Source of the DNA: an uncultured Roseburia sp.
GTDB lineage: Bacteria; Bacillota; Clostridia; Lachnospirales; Lachnospiraceae
Reading direction: 5' to 3'
Assembly (NCBI GenBank): GCA_947564465.1
Contig: CANOCV010000003.1
Span: forward strand, 32,991-96,990
DNA: 64,000 bases
In this document: positions 1-9,166 of the stretch, piece by piece
How the letters are laid out: every line of letters begins with the position of its first letter
Numbering within the stretch: position 1 is the first letter of the stretch
Program-made: the position numbers and the translations under genes
The notes under the pieces: model-generated
What the model saw: only the letters and a program-made list of their open reading frames with translations
The model's database searches: none
Told to the model about the DNA's origin: nothing

Positions 1-456
1 TTTAAAGCGTATACGGACATGACGGGAAGCAGCCTGTCTAAAGAAAGCATAGATACGGCGTTAAATGAATTGGTGCTGACCGGAAAGCTCGCGGATATTG
101 AGGGTGTAGAGTCCGAGGATGTCGAGTCAATGGTCGCTTATCTGAAACAGAAGGTGGCAGAGGGAGCCTTAAACGATGAAAAAAGCATCAGCAAGGCAAT
201 TGAGGAGGCCTGCGATGATTTCGACGTATCACTTTCCGACGAGGAAAAAAGTCAGCTGATCGAGCTGATGTTAAAAATCAAAGATTTGGATTTGGATGTA
301 GACAGCTTGATCGATCAGGCAAAATCAATCTATGATAAGCTGTCCAATATGGGGTTTGACGCATCTTCAGGCGGTGGAGTGATCGCGAAAATCGGCGAAT
401 TTTTCTCCGGTATTGTGGATGCGGTTAAAAACTTCTTTGCAGGGTTGTTTTCCTGA
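1..456 (+). CDS. DUF1002 family protein, C-terminal part (gene starts before the window)
   Basis: The frame is open from base 1 and ends at TGA 454-456, so this is the 3' end of a gene; the first internal ATG at 19 is probably not the start. The 151 visible residues are acidic and helical, with a segment around residues 95-115 (DLDVDSLIDQAKSIYDKL) typical of the end of DUF1002 proteins (B. subtilis YpuA type, exported, function unknown). The last 25 residues form an amphipathic tail rich in Gly, Phe and Ala (EFFSGIVDAV, NFFAGLF). The family call is from recognition of this pattern; the N-terminal signal sequence that would confirm export lies outside the window. Confidence 0.7.
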   Translation, partial: FKAYTDMTGSSLSKESIDTALNELVLTGKLADIEGVESEDVESMVAYLKQKVAEGALNDEKSISKAIEEACDDFDVSLSDEEKSQLIELMLKIKDLDLDVDSLIDQAKSIYDKLSNMGFDASSGGGVIAKIGEFFSGIVDAVKNFFAGLFS

Positions 457-537
457 TATAACGGCAGGGGGAAGGAAATAACATAAGATTTTGAAAATGT
501 TTGTCAAGTAAAGTGTGTAAGTTTTTTGTATTTTTAT

Positions 538-558
538 CGGCGGCTATTACAGCCGCCG
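538..558. other. Perfect 8-bp hairpin between convergent genes
   Basis: CGGCGGCT-attac-AGCCGCCG. It lies between the end of the DUF1002 gene (+) and the end of the hydrolase gene (-). It is flanked by T-rich sequence on its left and A-rich on its right, the reverse of a normal intrinsic terminator, so its role as a terminator is uncertain. The rest of 457-632 shows nothing recognisable. Confidence 0.4.
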
Positions 559-632
559 CCATTAAAAATTCTCATATTTCACAAGTTCATCGGCTCTGCG
601 TCCGGCTCTGTGATGATGAAACTATCTTGTAC

Positions 633-1496
633 TTACTCAATCAAAAAACCTATAATCATTTTCTTTTCTTCATTCGTCAATTCATTTATGTGTCCTCTAT
701 CTTTTAGCATATATCTTTTGCTTTGTGTCCATACCTTTTTGGCTTTAAGCAACACACCCTTAGCGGGAAATAGGCAATCTTTCTCTGCCGCCATAACTAA
801 AACAGGATTTTGATATTTACAAAGATTTTCGCAGCTTTCATTTTGGGGCATAACGGATTTTATCTTTGCGTTATCAATACTGCAACGGGCAGTTGCTAAA
901 ATATCCCCTGTGATGTTGCTTTCTGTTACTGCCATCGGGAGAATGCATTTAATAAACCATTTTTCTTTGTGTGTGAGCCAGTACATGAGCATTGGAAATG
1001 CCATATTTATGCTTTTGTATGTAGGGGCATTCTGAATGGCAGACGGCACAATCAATACACTCCGTTGAATGACCTCTGGCGCAACACACATGGCTTTTAC
1101 TAATATCCCTGCCCCAAATGAACCACCGAAACAGGCCATTTCATGAAATCCTAAGCCTTTTATTACATCAACCGCCCATTTCCCATAATCTTGATTTCGG
1201 GGCGATAAGGAAACCTCTGCACTTTTGCCAGGATGTCCGATTGTATCAACAGCATAAATGTGAAAGTCGTTCAGTAAAAATCCGCAATATTTCAAATTAT
1301 ATGCGGTTGTCGCATTGCCGCCATGAAAGACCAGCAGAGGTTTTCCACTCAAATTGCCACATTCGATTACATGCGTTTTTCCAAAAGAAGTATCAACATA
1401 TAAGTCCGAGTATGGAATTTTCAAATCTTCCATCTGTCTGTCATACAACTTCCAGACTGCCTTTTTAGATTGTTCGTTTCGATAAATGGATTTCAT
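633..1496 (-). CDS. Alpha/beta hydrolase
   Basis: A 287-residue single-domain alpha/beta-hydrolase. Visible elements: the oxyanion strand LLVFHGGNATT (about residues 53-63), the nucleophile elbow GGSFGAG (Ser near 125), a late acid candidate in MAAEKDCLFP and the catalytic His in DRGHINEL near the end. The length suits a cytoplasmic esterase/peptidase-like hydrolase; there is no signal peptide. It is the last gene of the leftward merR-ABC exporter operon, so it may inactivate or modify a compound sensed by the regulator; that is inference from context. Substrate unknown. Confidence 0.8.
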   Translation of the reverse strand: MKSIYRNEQSKKAVWKLYDRQMEDLKIPYSDLYVDTSFGKTHVIECGNLSGKPLLVFHGGNATTAYNLKYCGFLLNDFHIYAVDTIGHPGKSAEVSLSPRNQDYGKWAVDVIKGLGFHEMACFGGSFGAGILVKAMCVAPEVIQRSVLIVPSAIQNAPTYKSINMAFPMLMYWLTHKEKWFIKCILPMAVTESNITGDILATARCSIDNAKIKSVMPQNESCENLCKYQNPVLVMAAEKDCLFPAKGVLLKAKKVWTQSKRYMLKDRGHINELTNEEKKMIIGFLIE

Positions 1497-1593
1497 TTTC
1501 TTCCTCCAGTCTTCCTAAACAAAATACAAATCTTCCCAGTAGAATAAACATTAGCCAAATCGCATTCCAATATCCCAATCCAGAAATCTGCAT
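1465..1593 (-). CDS. Possible small membrane protein (42 aa)
   Basis: An ATG at 1593 is preceded by a strong site (GAGGAGGAAAT) at good spacing and opens a 42-codon frame with one hydrophobic segment (AIWLMFILLGRFVFCL) and a charged tail. It overlaps the first codons of the hydrolase gene, so translation could be coupled. No family recognised. The ribosome site and single membrane span argue for expression, but it could equally be a leftover with the site now serving nothing. Confidence 0.35.
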   Translation of the reverse strand: MQISGLGYWNAIWLMFILLGRFVFCLGRLEEENEIHLSKRTI

Positions 1594-1748
1594 AAGATTT
1601 CCTCCTCATGCAACGTGGCGAAATAAATCGCACGGAAAGCAGCGCTGAAAGTGTCTTTGTCTGCCCCCTCCTTAACAGGTAATACGGGATAGGCGTTGAG
1701 CCTGCCGCTTGTGAGAAGATTGGTGTGTCTATTTGGACTTTTGTTTAT
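1551..1748 (-). pseudogene. Unrecognised coding remnant downstream of the ABC permease
   Basis: A frame without a plausible start codon (follows a TGA at 1749-1751) reads as a normal-looking protein stretch: GRLNAYPVLPVKEG, then DTFSAAFRAIYFATLHEEE, ending at TAA 1551. The composition looks like real coding sequence rather than noise, and it overlaps the small ORF at 1465-1593 in another frame. It may be the tail of a gene deleted when the ABC cassette was inserted or rearranged. No function assigned. Confidence 0.25.
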
Positions 1749-2445
1749 TCAAAAGTATTCCACATACGATTACCGCCACACAAAATACAAGAATTAAATA
1801 CCATAGATTTTCAAGGCAAAAACCATTATCCAACATCAATCGGTATCCCTGGGAAGCGGGGAAAATACGCCCTATGGTTTCAAGAAAATCGGGCAGCAAG
1901 CCGACAGGGAACATAATCCCCGAAAGCATAATCGAGGGTAAAAACACAAGCTGCGCTATCATCGTCAGCTTTGCCTGATTTTTTACAATCAGCCCTAATA
2001 CACTTCCAATGCTCAGCGATACAATAATGTATATAGCAAGCGCAAAAAAGAAAAATGGAAGCTGTACCGGCAAAGTCGCCTCAAACAATATAGGGGCAAG
2101 CAGTAATATAATAACACAACTAATCATCAAATGCACAAATGCAGAAAGGAACATTGTAACAAGACCTAAATATAAAGGCACTCCATTCGCTTTATATACC
2201 TTTTTTATATCGCTTCCATAAGTTTGAAGCAATGATGGCGGTAACCCAATAAACGCTCCCATTGAAATGCTCATCACAATCATAGATTGTATCAGTGTAC
2301 TTCTCATTTCAGGCATAACAGAAGTAAAAATACCACCCATCAGCAGAAAGAAAATAAGAGGAACGATATAGCAGGTAACTAACAAAGATTTACTCCGTAT
2401 ATCCAATTTCCACTGTAATGCTATACCAAATAAAAAACCGTTCAT
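1729..2445 (-). CDS. ABC-2 type transporter permease
   Basis: A 238-residue membrane protein with about six hydrophobic spans (roughly residues 22-40, 53-72, 97-119, 131-152, 160-182, 210-230), matching the ABC-2 family membrane subunit; the short loop with PASQGY before the last span is typical. Its ATG overlaps the stop of the upstream ATPase gene by 4 bp, so the two are translationally coupled and form one exporter. Probable role: export of a drug, peptide or lipid. The substrate cannot be read from the sequence. Confidence 0.85.
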   Translation of the reverse strand: MNGFLFGIALQWKLDIRSKSLLVTCYIVPLIFFLLMGGIFTSVMPEMRSTLIQSMIVMSISMGAFIGLPPSLLQTYGSDIKKVYKANGVPLYLGLVTMFLSAFVHLMISCVIILLLAPILFEATLPVQLPFFFFALAIYIIVSLSIGSVLGLIVKNQAKLTMIAQLVFLPSIMLSGIMFPVGLLPDFLETIGRIFPASQGYRLMLDNGFCLENLWYLILVFCVAVIVCGILLNKQKSK

Positions 2446-3257
2446 TCTGCTTTCCTCCTTGACATTTCGATAAAGTGCTGTTCCAGTGTGCCGCGATCGA
2501 CTTTAATATCTAATACATGGATTTTTTTCTGTTTTAACTCGCTGAGCAAGGAAATCAAAGTGTCTTCAATATTGTCCGTTTCAAAAGTGTTGTCTCCTCG
2601 CTGTGTTTTGATATGGATAAAATATTTTCTCCCAACCTTATCGGTCAGTTCAGAAGCTGTGCCGCAAAAGACAATATTTCCGTTATTCAAAATGGCAATA
2701 CGGTCACATAAGGTTTCTACTTCCGCCATATCATGGCTTGCCAAAACGATTGTTTTTCCGTTTGATTTGAGTTTTCGGATTTGTTCGTGGAGTGACAGCC
2801 TTCCCTCGACATCAAGCCCCGCAGTTGGCTCATCGAGGAAAATAACATCGGGATTGCTGATAAGTGCAAGGGCGAGATGTAACCGCCTTTTCTGCCCTGT
2901 GGATAATTGTATGTACTGTTTCTTTTCAATTTCTTTGATACCAAGACCATTAAGCATAGCATAATCAATTTTTGTTCTATTCCATTTTGCAAATAGCTTT
3001 ACAGCCTCCATTGGCTTGATATAGGCGGGCAAAGATGATGATTGTAACTGAATGCCCATTTTCCCGTTTACGGTAACCGCACCACTGTCATATTTTCTTA
3101 AACCTTCAATACATTCAAGAGCTGTGGTTTTTCCCGCTCCGTTTACGCCGAGCAGAGCAAAAATTTCTCCTTTTTCGATTTGAAAATCAAGTCCCTTGAG
3201 AACAATATGGCTGCCATAGCTTTTCCTTAATTCACGGACCCATATTGCACCCCTCAT
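2442..3257 (-). CDS. ABC transporter ATP-binding protein
   Basis: A 271-residue ABC ATPase of the drug/antibiotic-export class. Motifs in order: Walker A GVNGAGKTT, Q-loop region (MGIQLQSS), signature LSTGQKRR, Walker B VIFLDEPTAGLD and H-switch ASHD. A C-terminal extension of about 60 residues resembles the regulatory tail of DrrA/YhaQ-like exporters. It overlaps the regulator gene upstream and the permease gene downstream by 4 bp each, giving a compact operon. Confidence 0.92.
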   Translation of the reverse strand: MRGAIWVRELRKSYGSHIVLKGLDFQIEKGEIFALLGVNGAGKTTALECIEGLRKYDSGAVTVNGKMGIQLQSSSLPAYIKPMEAVKLFAKWNRTKIDYAMLNGLGIKEIEKKQYIQLSTGQKRRLHLALALISNPDVIFLDEPTAGLDVEGRLSLHEQIRKLKSNGKTIVLASHDMAEVETLCDRIAILNNGNIVFCGTASELTDKVGRKYFIHIKTQRGDNTFETDNIEDTLISLLSELKQKKIHVLDIKVDRGTLEQHFIEMSRRKAE

Positions 3258-4053
3258 TGTTCCACCTCCTCGAATGGATTTGTTTCAAGCCTTGAAAAAT
3301 AGACTTGCAAAGCTGGCTCTAAATAATCGTTTACGATTTTTTGTCTTTCTTCCCACGCGTTTGTGGCGGTATCAATGTTGCCGATTTCTATTAATTTCGG
3401 AAGCATACTCATATCACCGTTTGTAAACTCCATAATTAAACCCCAATATTCCTCTACAACCTGTTGGCATTTTTCGCTCTCAGGCGGTACATTTTCCTTT
3501 TGAAGCAGTACGATTTCATCACTCAAGCGGTTAAATCTGTCCATAAAATCCAAGCCGCTTTCCTTATCAAATTGACTGCGTATATGGTCGAGTGTATCAT
3601 CATCGAAACGCTTAATCAGATAATAAGAGTCATTCTTCATTTGCAGATTGACAATAATATCTGCATACTTCTTAAAGTTGACTGTCTGCATTTGTAAAAC
3701 TTCTGTTTTTAACTGTTCTATTGCCGTCAGGGAAGCCTGAAGCTGTTCTATTTTTTTCGTATATCATCTGCCTGCTCTGTAAGGGCATTTGCAACATCAG
3801 CCGGTGTCTCTAAAGAAATCAATCGTTGTTTTATATCGTCCAAAGAAAACCCCAGTGATTTCAAAGATATAATCTGATGAAGTGTAACCAAATCTTTATC
3901 CGTATAAAGCCTGCGTCTACCTTCGCTTTCTGCCGATGGGGAGAGCAGTCCTTCTTTGTCGTAGTATTGTAGAGTGCGGACGGTAACGCCCATTTTTTTT
4001 GCTACTTCTCCAACTGTCATAAAGCCCTCTGGAATTGCTCTGTATTTTGCCAT
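3254..4053 (-). pseudogene. MerR-family regulator with TipAS-like effector domain, split by a one-base frameshift
   Basis: Two frames encode one protein. The N-terminal part (ATG 4053, AGGAGG site 9 nt upstream) is a MerR HTH (FMTVGEVAKKMGVTVRTLQYYD). It stops at TAG 3748-3750 just after an A7 run on the coding strand. One extra A would continue as KIEQLQASLTAIEQLKTEV, the expected dimerisation coiled coil, straight into the 3254-3691 frame, a TipAS/antibiotic-recognition-like helical domain. Restored length would be 266 residues. Known relatives activate linked transporter genes on binding a ligand. Either the gene is inactivated, or slippage in the A-run restores it, or it is a base-call error. 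Confidence 0.8.
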
Positions 4054-4075
4054 AATCACTTACCTCCTGACACCT

Positions 4076-4106
4076 ATTATAAATCATTACGCAGCGTCAC
4101 AAACAA
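4076..4106 (-). promoter_or_regulatory. MerR-type promoter with 19-bp spacer and internal dyad
   Basis: On the minus strand: -35 TTGTTT, exactly 19 bp, then -10 TATAAT. The spacer carries the near-dyad TGACGC-t-GCGTAA. Over-long 19-20 bp spacers with a central dyad are the hallmark of MerR-activated promoters. It sits about 22 bp upstream of the merR start, so the regulator probably controls its own operon including the ABC exporter and hydrolase. Confidence 0.75.
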
Positions 4107-4114
4107 GACCTTTT

Positions 4115-4157
4115 TGAAAAAATTTTAGGCGGCAAAGATTTTTCTCTGCCGCCTTTC
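4115..4157 (-). terminator. Probable intrinsic terminator of the membrane-protein gene
   Basis: Stem GGCGGCAAAGA/TCTCTGCCGCC (4128-4153) with a T-rich tract after it on the minus strand (taaaatttttt). It would end leftward transcription from 4270-5313 before the merR promoter. Confidence 0.55.
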
Positions 4158-4269
4158 GGTACTTATAAAAATGATATTATTGTAAAGGTTTGTCCTCGTC
4201 TGCGGGGAAATATACGCGTCCGCTTTCCGGCGTTCGTCCGCATTATTATAATAATAACGTTCTGACAGC

Positions 4270-5313
4270 TTATATCCGTTTTTTTAACAGAGTGATAAGC
4301 GTTTCAAACCGAAAAGGTTTCCCCTGTATTTCTTGTATTTTCAAACGATTCTTCTCATTAAATCCCACCAGAATGCTGTGATTTGCCTCGGCGAGATAAT
4401 CAATAATACCGTCAATATCGGACTTTAAGTTCTTCGGAAGCTGCACATACAGGTGCTTGTTGGCAGTGATATGCAGCGTGTAGGAGATACTGAAGTGATA
4501 CCAGAAAAATTTGTGCAGGGTGGAATGCTTGTATATCCAGATAATCTCCTGTATCGGAATAATAAATATCCCTTCTTTTGCAATTGCAATGAAAAAATGC
4601 TCGGTGATAAACATGTCCTCTGTCGCAAGCTGCGGCAGCGTTGCAAGCTCCTCTTCCGCCTGTGCCAACAGCTCTGAGGCCTTGCCGAACAGAGATAAGG
4701 TGCGGCAGGGCGGTGAAAGCGCCGGAATAAGGATATAAATAATAGAGAGAATAATTGTAATCAGTGAGTACAGACCGGTTAAGGCGAAAATAAAAATCAC
4801 GGCTGCGCTGATATTTCGCCGGAAAGCCGGCTCGCTGATATAGTAAGTGTTGACCTTTTGCGTGATGCCGTCTGTTGTCCAGGATAAATCCTCTGCAATT
4901 TGCGAAAGCAGTGTCTGGAACGTAGGGTCGTTCCTCTTGATTCCGGCGTTTATAGAGATCGTATCAATCGTAGGGAGTCCCTCTTCGCTTGTTTTAGGGG
5001 TCAGCAGCACAATGGTGCATACATTGTCGCGCATCGTATAATAGTAATAGCCTCCCGTGCGTCCGAAAGAAGATTCCGTGTAGCCGGTGAATTTCAAGTC
5101 TGTAAGCGTAGTCTGTATATATTGGTTGTTTTCCTCATAAAGCGTTTCCAGCGAATCCGACGTCTTTGCATGATAAGGAAAGAGAATCGAGTCGATGGGA
5201 AGGGACAACCAGAGTATTGCTAAAAGAACCAGGTAAAGGATCGGTGCAGGGAGCTTGCGTTTATATACACTTTTGATATTTCTTGTAATATAATGTTCGA
5301 GATTGCCGTTCAT
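4270..5313 (-). CDS. Unrecognised membrane protein with a YcxB-like-looking C-terminal half
   Basis: Start chosen at ATG 5313 because GGAGG lies 4 nt upstream; longer frames to 5370 lack a site. The 347 residues show one span near residues 25-43 (LYLVLLAILWLSLPI), an extracytoplasmic region of about 130 residues rich in Tyr and Thr, then two close spans (AAVIFIFALTGLYSLITIILSIIYILI) and a soluble C-terminal half. That half contains hydrophobic strands followed by basic and aromatic residues (EGIFIIPIQEIIWIY), a layout seen in membrane-bound PH-like domains. It is monocistronic. No function assigned. Confidence 0.7.
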   Translation of the reverse strand: MNGNLEHYITRNIKSVYKRKLPAPILYLVLLAILWLSLPIDSILFPYHAKTSDSLETLYEENNQYIQTTLTDLKFTGYTESSFGRTGGYYYYTMRDNVCTIVLLTPKTSEEGLPTIDTISINAGIKRNDPTFQTLLSQIAEDLSWTTDGITQKVNTYYISEPAFRRNISAAVIFIFALTGLYSLITIILSIIYILIPALSPPCRTLSLFGKASELLAQAEEELATLPQLATEDMFITEHFFIAIAKEGIFIIPIQEIIWIYKHSTLHKFFWYHFSISYTLHITANKHLYVQLPKNLKSDIDGIIDYLAEANHSILVGFNEKNRLKIQEIQGKPFRFETLITLLKKRI

Positions 5314-5534
5314 AGAGCCTCCGTAATCAAGTGTCAGGCATATATTGTGTGCCATTTTGTTAGTTTTCACACTAACGCCAGGCTTTATGATAACGTAAGC
5401 TTTATGAAGCCCGGTGTGGGTGTGAATTGTAACGCCATATTAGTATAAGGTTTTTTCGGCGAATAATCAAGCTTGCTTTTTAATCCGGAAGTTGTTAGTA
5501 TAACAGTAAAGTAGATTTTGTAAAGGTGGTAGCA

Positions 5535-6320
5535 ATGCAGGAATTTGACATATATCAGGGATTTGCAAGGGTGTATGATATGTTTATGGATAATGTCCCT
5601 TATGAGGCGTGGCGGGATTATCTCGTAAAGGAGCTGAAGAGGGCGGGTATCACAGAGGGGCTTGTATTGGACTTGGGCTGCGGAACAGGGAAGATGACAA
5701 GACTTTTGGCGGACTGCGGCTATGATATGATCGGTGTGGATGCGTCGGAGGAGATGTTAATGCTTGCCAGAGAGGCGGATTGTGACGGGAGCGGCAGGGA
5801 CATTTTGTATCTGCTTCAGGATATGCGGGAATTTGAACTGTATGGAACTGTCCGGGCGGTGATTAGCGTCTGTGATTCTATGAATTATCTGATGCAGGAG
5901 GAGGACTTGAGGACGGTGTTTTCTCTGGTCAGCAATTATCTTGATCCGGGGGGGATTTTTATTTTTGATTTAAATACAATTTACAAATATGAACATCTGC
6001 TCGCGGAACGAACGATTTGTGAAAACAGGGAGGAGGGTAGTTTTATCTGGGAAAATTACTATGACGAAGAAGAGCGGGTGAACGAATATGACCTGACGCT
6101 GTTTGTACGGGAGGAGAGTTCTTTGGACGGTGAACTTTACAGAAGATATGAAGAGACGCATTTTCAGAGAGCGTATGATCCGAAGGCAATAAAGCGTCTG
6201 CTAAAGGAGGCGGGCCTTTTGTTTGTCGGGGCTTATGATGCGGACGACGGCGGAGAAATACGGGAGGACAGCACAAGGATTTATATCATAGCAAAAGAGT
6301 GTCAAAAAGGAGAAAAATAA
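5535..6320 (+). CDS. Class I SAM-dependent methyltransferase
   Basis: Start set at ATG 5535 behind AGGTGG; an in-frame GTG lies 9 nt earlier. The 261-residue protein has motif I LDLGCGTGKMTRLLA (about residues 41-55), the acidic post-I loop (IGVDASEEML), motif II-like MREFELYGTVRAVISVCDSMNYL and a predicted beta-rich C-terminal half as in small-molecule methyltransferases. It is followed after 1 nt by hslO and then nadE, so the three probably form one transcript. Substrate unknown. Confidence 0.85.
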   Translation: MQEFDIYQGFARVYDMFMDNVPYEAWRDYLVKELKRAGITEGLVLDLGCGTGKMTRLLADCGYDMIGVDASEEMLMLAREADCDGSGRDILYLLQDMREFELYGTVRAVISVCDSMNYLMQEEDLRTVFSLVSNYLDPGGIFIFDLNTIYKYEHLLAERTICENREEGSFIWENYYDEEERVNEYDLTLFVREESSLDGELYRRYEETHFQRAYDPKAIKRLLKEAGLLFVGAYDADDGGEIREDSTRIYIIAKECQKGEK

Positions 6321-6321
6321 A

Positions 6322-7191
6322 ATGTCAGATTATATTGTAAGGGCAAGTGCAGCGGACGGGCAGATTCGCGCATTTGCCGTAACATCGAAAGAGACGGTGG
6401 AAGCCGCAAGGCGCGCACATGATTCAAGTCCGGTCATAACGGCTGCATTGGGCAGGCTGCTCAGTGCAGGCGCGATGATGGGAACGATGATGAAGGGGGA
6501 GAAAGATCTGCTCACGATTCAGATAAAGGGAGACGGTCCGGCAAAAGGTCTTACTGTTACAGCGGATTCTAAGGGATTTGTGAAAGGGTATCCCGCGAAC
6601 GCCAATGTGCTGATTCCCGCAAACGCAAACGGTAAGCTGGATGTGGGCGGCGCGATCGGCTCCGGCTTTTTAAGTGTGATTAAGGATTTGGGTTTAAAAG
6701 AGCCGTATGTGGGACAAACTGTATTACAGACAGGGGAAATTGCTGAGGATTTGACGTACTATTTTGCGACGAGCGAACAGATTCCGTCGGCAGTGGGACT
6801 GGGCGTATTGATGAACAAAGATAATACAGTGCGCCAGGCCGGCGGGTTTATCATCCAGCTTATGCCGTTTACCAGCGAGGAAACCATAGATAAGCTGGAA
6901 AAAAAGATTACACAGATTCAGTCTGTAACACAAATGCAGGAAAACGGAATGACGCCGGAAAAGATGCTTGAGGAGATTTTGGGAGATTTTGGGCTTGAGA
7001 TTACGGATACGGTGGAGACGGGATTTCGGTGCGACTGCTCGAAGGAGCGTGTGCGCCGTGCGATTTCTACGCTCAATATAAAGGATCTCGACGATATGAT
7101 AGAGGATAATGAGCCGATAGAGGTGAAGTGCCAGTTCTGTAATTCGGCATATCATTTTTCCGTGGATGAATTGAAGGAGATAAGAGAGTGA
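6322..7191 (+). CDS. hslO: Redox-regulated chaperone Hsp33
   Basis: The 289 residues match full-length Hsp33. The C-terminal zinc switch is complete: Cys237 and Cys239 (FRCDCSKE) with Cys270 and Cys273 (KCQFCNSAYHF). The N-terminal substrate-binding fold carries the usual IQIKGDGPAKGL segment. Oxidation of the four Cys releases zinc and activates holdase function in the cytoplasm. The stop overlaps the nadE start by 4 bp. Confidence 0.95.
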   Translation: MSDYIVRASAADGQIRAFAVTSKETVEAARRAHDSSPVITAALGRLLSAGAMMGTMMKGEKDLLTIQIKGDGPAKGLTVTADSKGFVKGYPANANVLIPANANGKLDVGGAIGSGFLSVIKDLGLKEPYVGQTVLQTGEIAEDLTYYFATSEQIPSAVGLGVLMNKDNTVRQAGGFIIQLMPFTSEETIDKLEKKITQIQSVTQMQENGMTPEKMLEEILGDFGLEITDTVETGFRCDCSKERVRRAISTLNIKDLDDMIEDNEPIEVKCQFCNSAYHFSVDELKEIRE

Positions 7192-9125
7192 AGCATGGAT
7201 TTGTAAAGACTGCGGCGGTGACGGTAAAAGAGGTGGTTGCAGACCCAAAAGAAAATGCCGTGCGCATATTGGAAAAAATAAAGGAGGCAGGGAATGAAGG
7301 GGCGAAGCTTATTGTGCTGCCGGAGCTGTGCATCAGCAGCTATTCCTGCGGAGATCTTTTTTTTCAGGAGACATTGCAGAAGGAATCTGTGAATGCGCTT
7401 CATTTTCTGGCGGAAGAGACAAAGGATATAGATGCGTTAATCTTTGTGGGGCTTCCTCTGATGGTAGAAGGGTGCCTATACAATGTGGCGGCCGCATTGA
7501 ACCGCGGAAGGATTTTGGGGGTAGTTCCCAAAAGATATATACCCAATTATAAAGAATTTTATGAGGCAAGATATTTTGCGCAGGGGAGCGGGAAGCCGTT
7601 TTCTGTTGATGTGGGTGTGGACTATGAGGTTTTGATGGGGACGAATCTATTGTTTGTCTGTGAGGGTATGCCAAAGCTTGTGGTTGCGGCGGAAATTTGC
7701 GAGGATATATGGGCGCCGAAGCCGCCCAGCGTAGAACATGCTCTTTCGGGGGCCACTCTCATCGTGAATTTGTCTGCGAGCGATGAGACTACGGGAAAGG
7801 ATGTCTACCGGAGAGAGCTGGTTACGGGGCAGTCTGCCAGACTGATCTGCGGTTATGTCTATGCGAGCGCAGGGGATGGGGAATCTACGCAGGATGTGGT
7901 CTATTCGGGACATAATCTGATTGCGGAGAACGGAATTTTGTTAAAGGAATCGAAGCGTTTTACAAATGAAACGATTTACGCGGAGATTGATGTGAATCGT
8001 CTGGCGGCGGAACGCGCAAAGATGAATACGTTTATCTGCAAACGGGGAGAGGATTATTGTACGCTTCCTTTTTCGCTGGAGGTAACGGAGACAGAGCTTA
8101 CACGGGGGATTGACCCCGCGCCGTTTGTTCCGGGGAATCAGCAGGAGCGCGAGAAGCGTTGTGAGGAAATTCTCGCAATTCAGTCTATGGGACTGAAAAA
8201 GCGGTTAGAGCATACGGGCGCCGCAGGAGCGGTGATCGGTATTTCGGGCGGACTGGATTCTACGCTTGCGCTTCTTGTGACGGTGCGTGCGTTTGACTTG
8301 CTGCATCTTCCGCGCAGGAAAATTACGGCGGTGACCATGCCGGGATTTGGGACCACGGGAAGGACTTATGAGAATGCGTTAAAGCTTATTAAACATTTGG
8401 GCGCGACTTTGGTTGAGGTGGATATCAAAGAGGCGGTGCGGGTGCATTTTCGGGATATCGGACAGGATGAGAGTGTGCATGACATCACTTATGAAAACGG
8501 ACAGGCGAGGGAGCGCACACAGATTTTGATGGATATTGCCAATAAAAAGGGGGGGATGGTAATCGGAACCGGGGACATGTCGGAGCTTGCGCTTGGGTGG
8601 GCGACCTATAACGGCGACCACATGTCGATGTACGGCGTCAATGCCTCCGTTCCAAAGACTTTGGTTCGTCATCTTGTGCAATATTATGCCGACACCTGTG
8701 TGAAGGCAGAAAACGAGGGAGCCCTTGCACTGCGCGAGGTTCTTTTAGATGTGCTAAATACTCCGGTCAGTCCCGAGCTGCTTCCGCCTAAGGATGGAGA
8801 AATTGCGCAGAAAACAGAGGATATTGTGGGGCCGTATGAGCTGCACGATTTTTACCTTTATTATGTGATGCGTTTTGGATTCTCGCCGTCTAAGATATAT
8901 CGTTTGGCAAAAATTGCATTTTGGGGGATTTATGACAGTGCCGTGATTAAGAAATGGCTTACCACATTTTATCATAGGTTCTTTTCACAGCAGTTTAAGC
9001 GCTCCTGCCTTCCCGACGGGCCGAAGGTGGGAAGTGTTGCGGTTTCACCGAGAGGAGATTTGCGTATGCCAAGTGATGCCGTGGCAAGAATCTGGTTAGA
9101 GGAATTAAAAGAATTAGAGGAATAG
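7188..9125 (+). CDS. nadE: Glutamine-dependent NAD+ synthetase
   Basis: A 645-residue two-domain enzyme that makes NAD+ from deamido-NAD+, ATP and glutamine. The N-terminal nitrilase/amidotransferase domain shows the Glu (VLPELCISSYS), Lys (VPKRYIPNY) and nucleophile Cys (AAEICEDIWAP) of the catalytic triad. The C-terminal ATP-pyrophosphatase domain has the P-loop GISGGLDST near residue 353 and the downstream GTGDMSELALGW loop. Length and domain order fit the long, ammonia-tunnelling NadE type. Start overlaps hslO by 4 bp (likely coupling). Confidence 0.95.
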   Translation: MKHGFVKTAAVTVKEVVADPKENAVRILEKIKEAGNEGAKLIVLPELCISSYSCGDLFFQETLQKESVNALHFLAEETKDIDALIFVGLPLMVEGCLYNVAAALNRGRILGVVPKRYIPNYKEFYEARYFAQGSGKPFSVDVGVDYEVLMGTNLLFVCEGMPKLVVAAEICEDIWAPKPPSVEHALSGATLIVNLSASDETTGKDVYRRELVTGQSARLICGYVYASAGDGESTQDVVYSGHNLIAENGILLKESKRFTNETIYAEIDVNRLAAERAKMNTFICKRGEDYCTLPFSLEVTETELTRGIDPAPFVPGNQQEREKRCEEILAIQSMGLKKRLEHTGAAGAVIGISGGLDSTLALLVTVRAFDLLHLPRRKITAVTMPGFGTTGRTYENALKLIKHLGATLVEVDIKEAVRVHFRDIGQDESVHDITYENGQARERTQILMDIANKKGGMVIGTGDMSELALGWATYNGDHMSMYGVNASVPKTLVRHLVQYYADTCVKAENEGALALREVLLDVLNTPVSPELLPPKDGEIAQKTEDIVGPYELHDFYLYYVMRFGFSPSKIYRLAKIAFWGIYDSAVIKKWLTTFYHRFFSQQFKRSCLPDGPKVGSVAVSPRGDLRMPSDAVARIWLEELKELEE

Positions 9126-9133
9126 ACAAAAAG

Positions 9134-9166
9134 AAGAACCCCGGAAATCCCGGAGTTCTCTTTTTA
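9134..9166 (+). terminator. Intrinsic terminator after nadE
   Basis: Hairpin GAACCCCGG-aaat-CCCGGAGTTC (one mismatch) followed by TCTTTTTAT, 10 nt after the nadE stop. The T-run passes directly into repeat copy R1. Confidence 0.85.
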
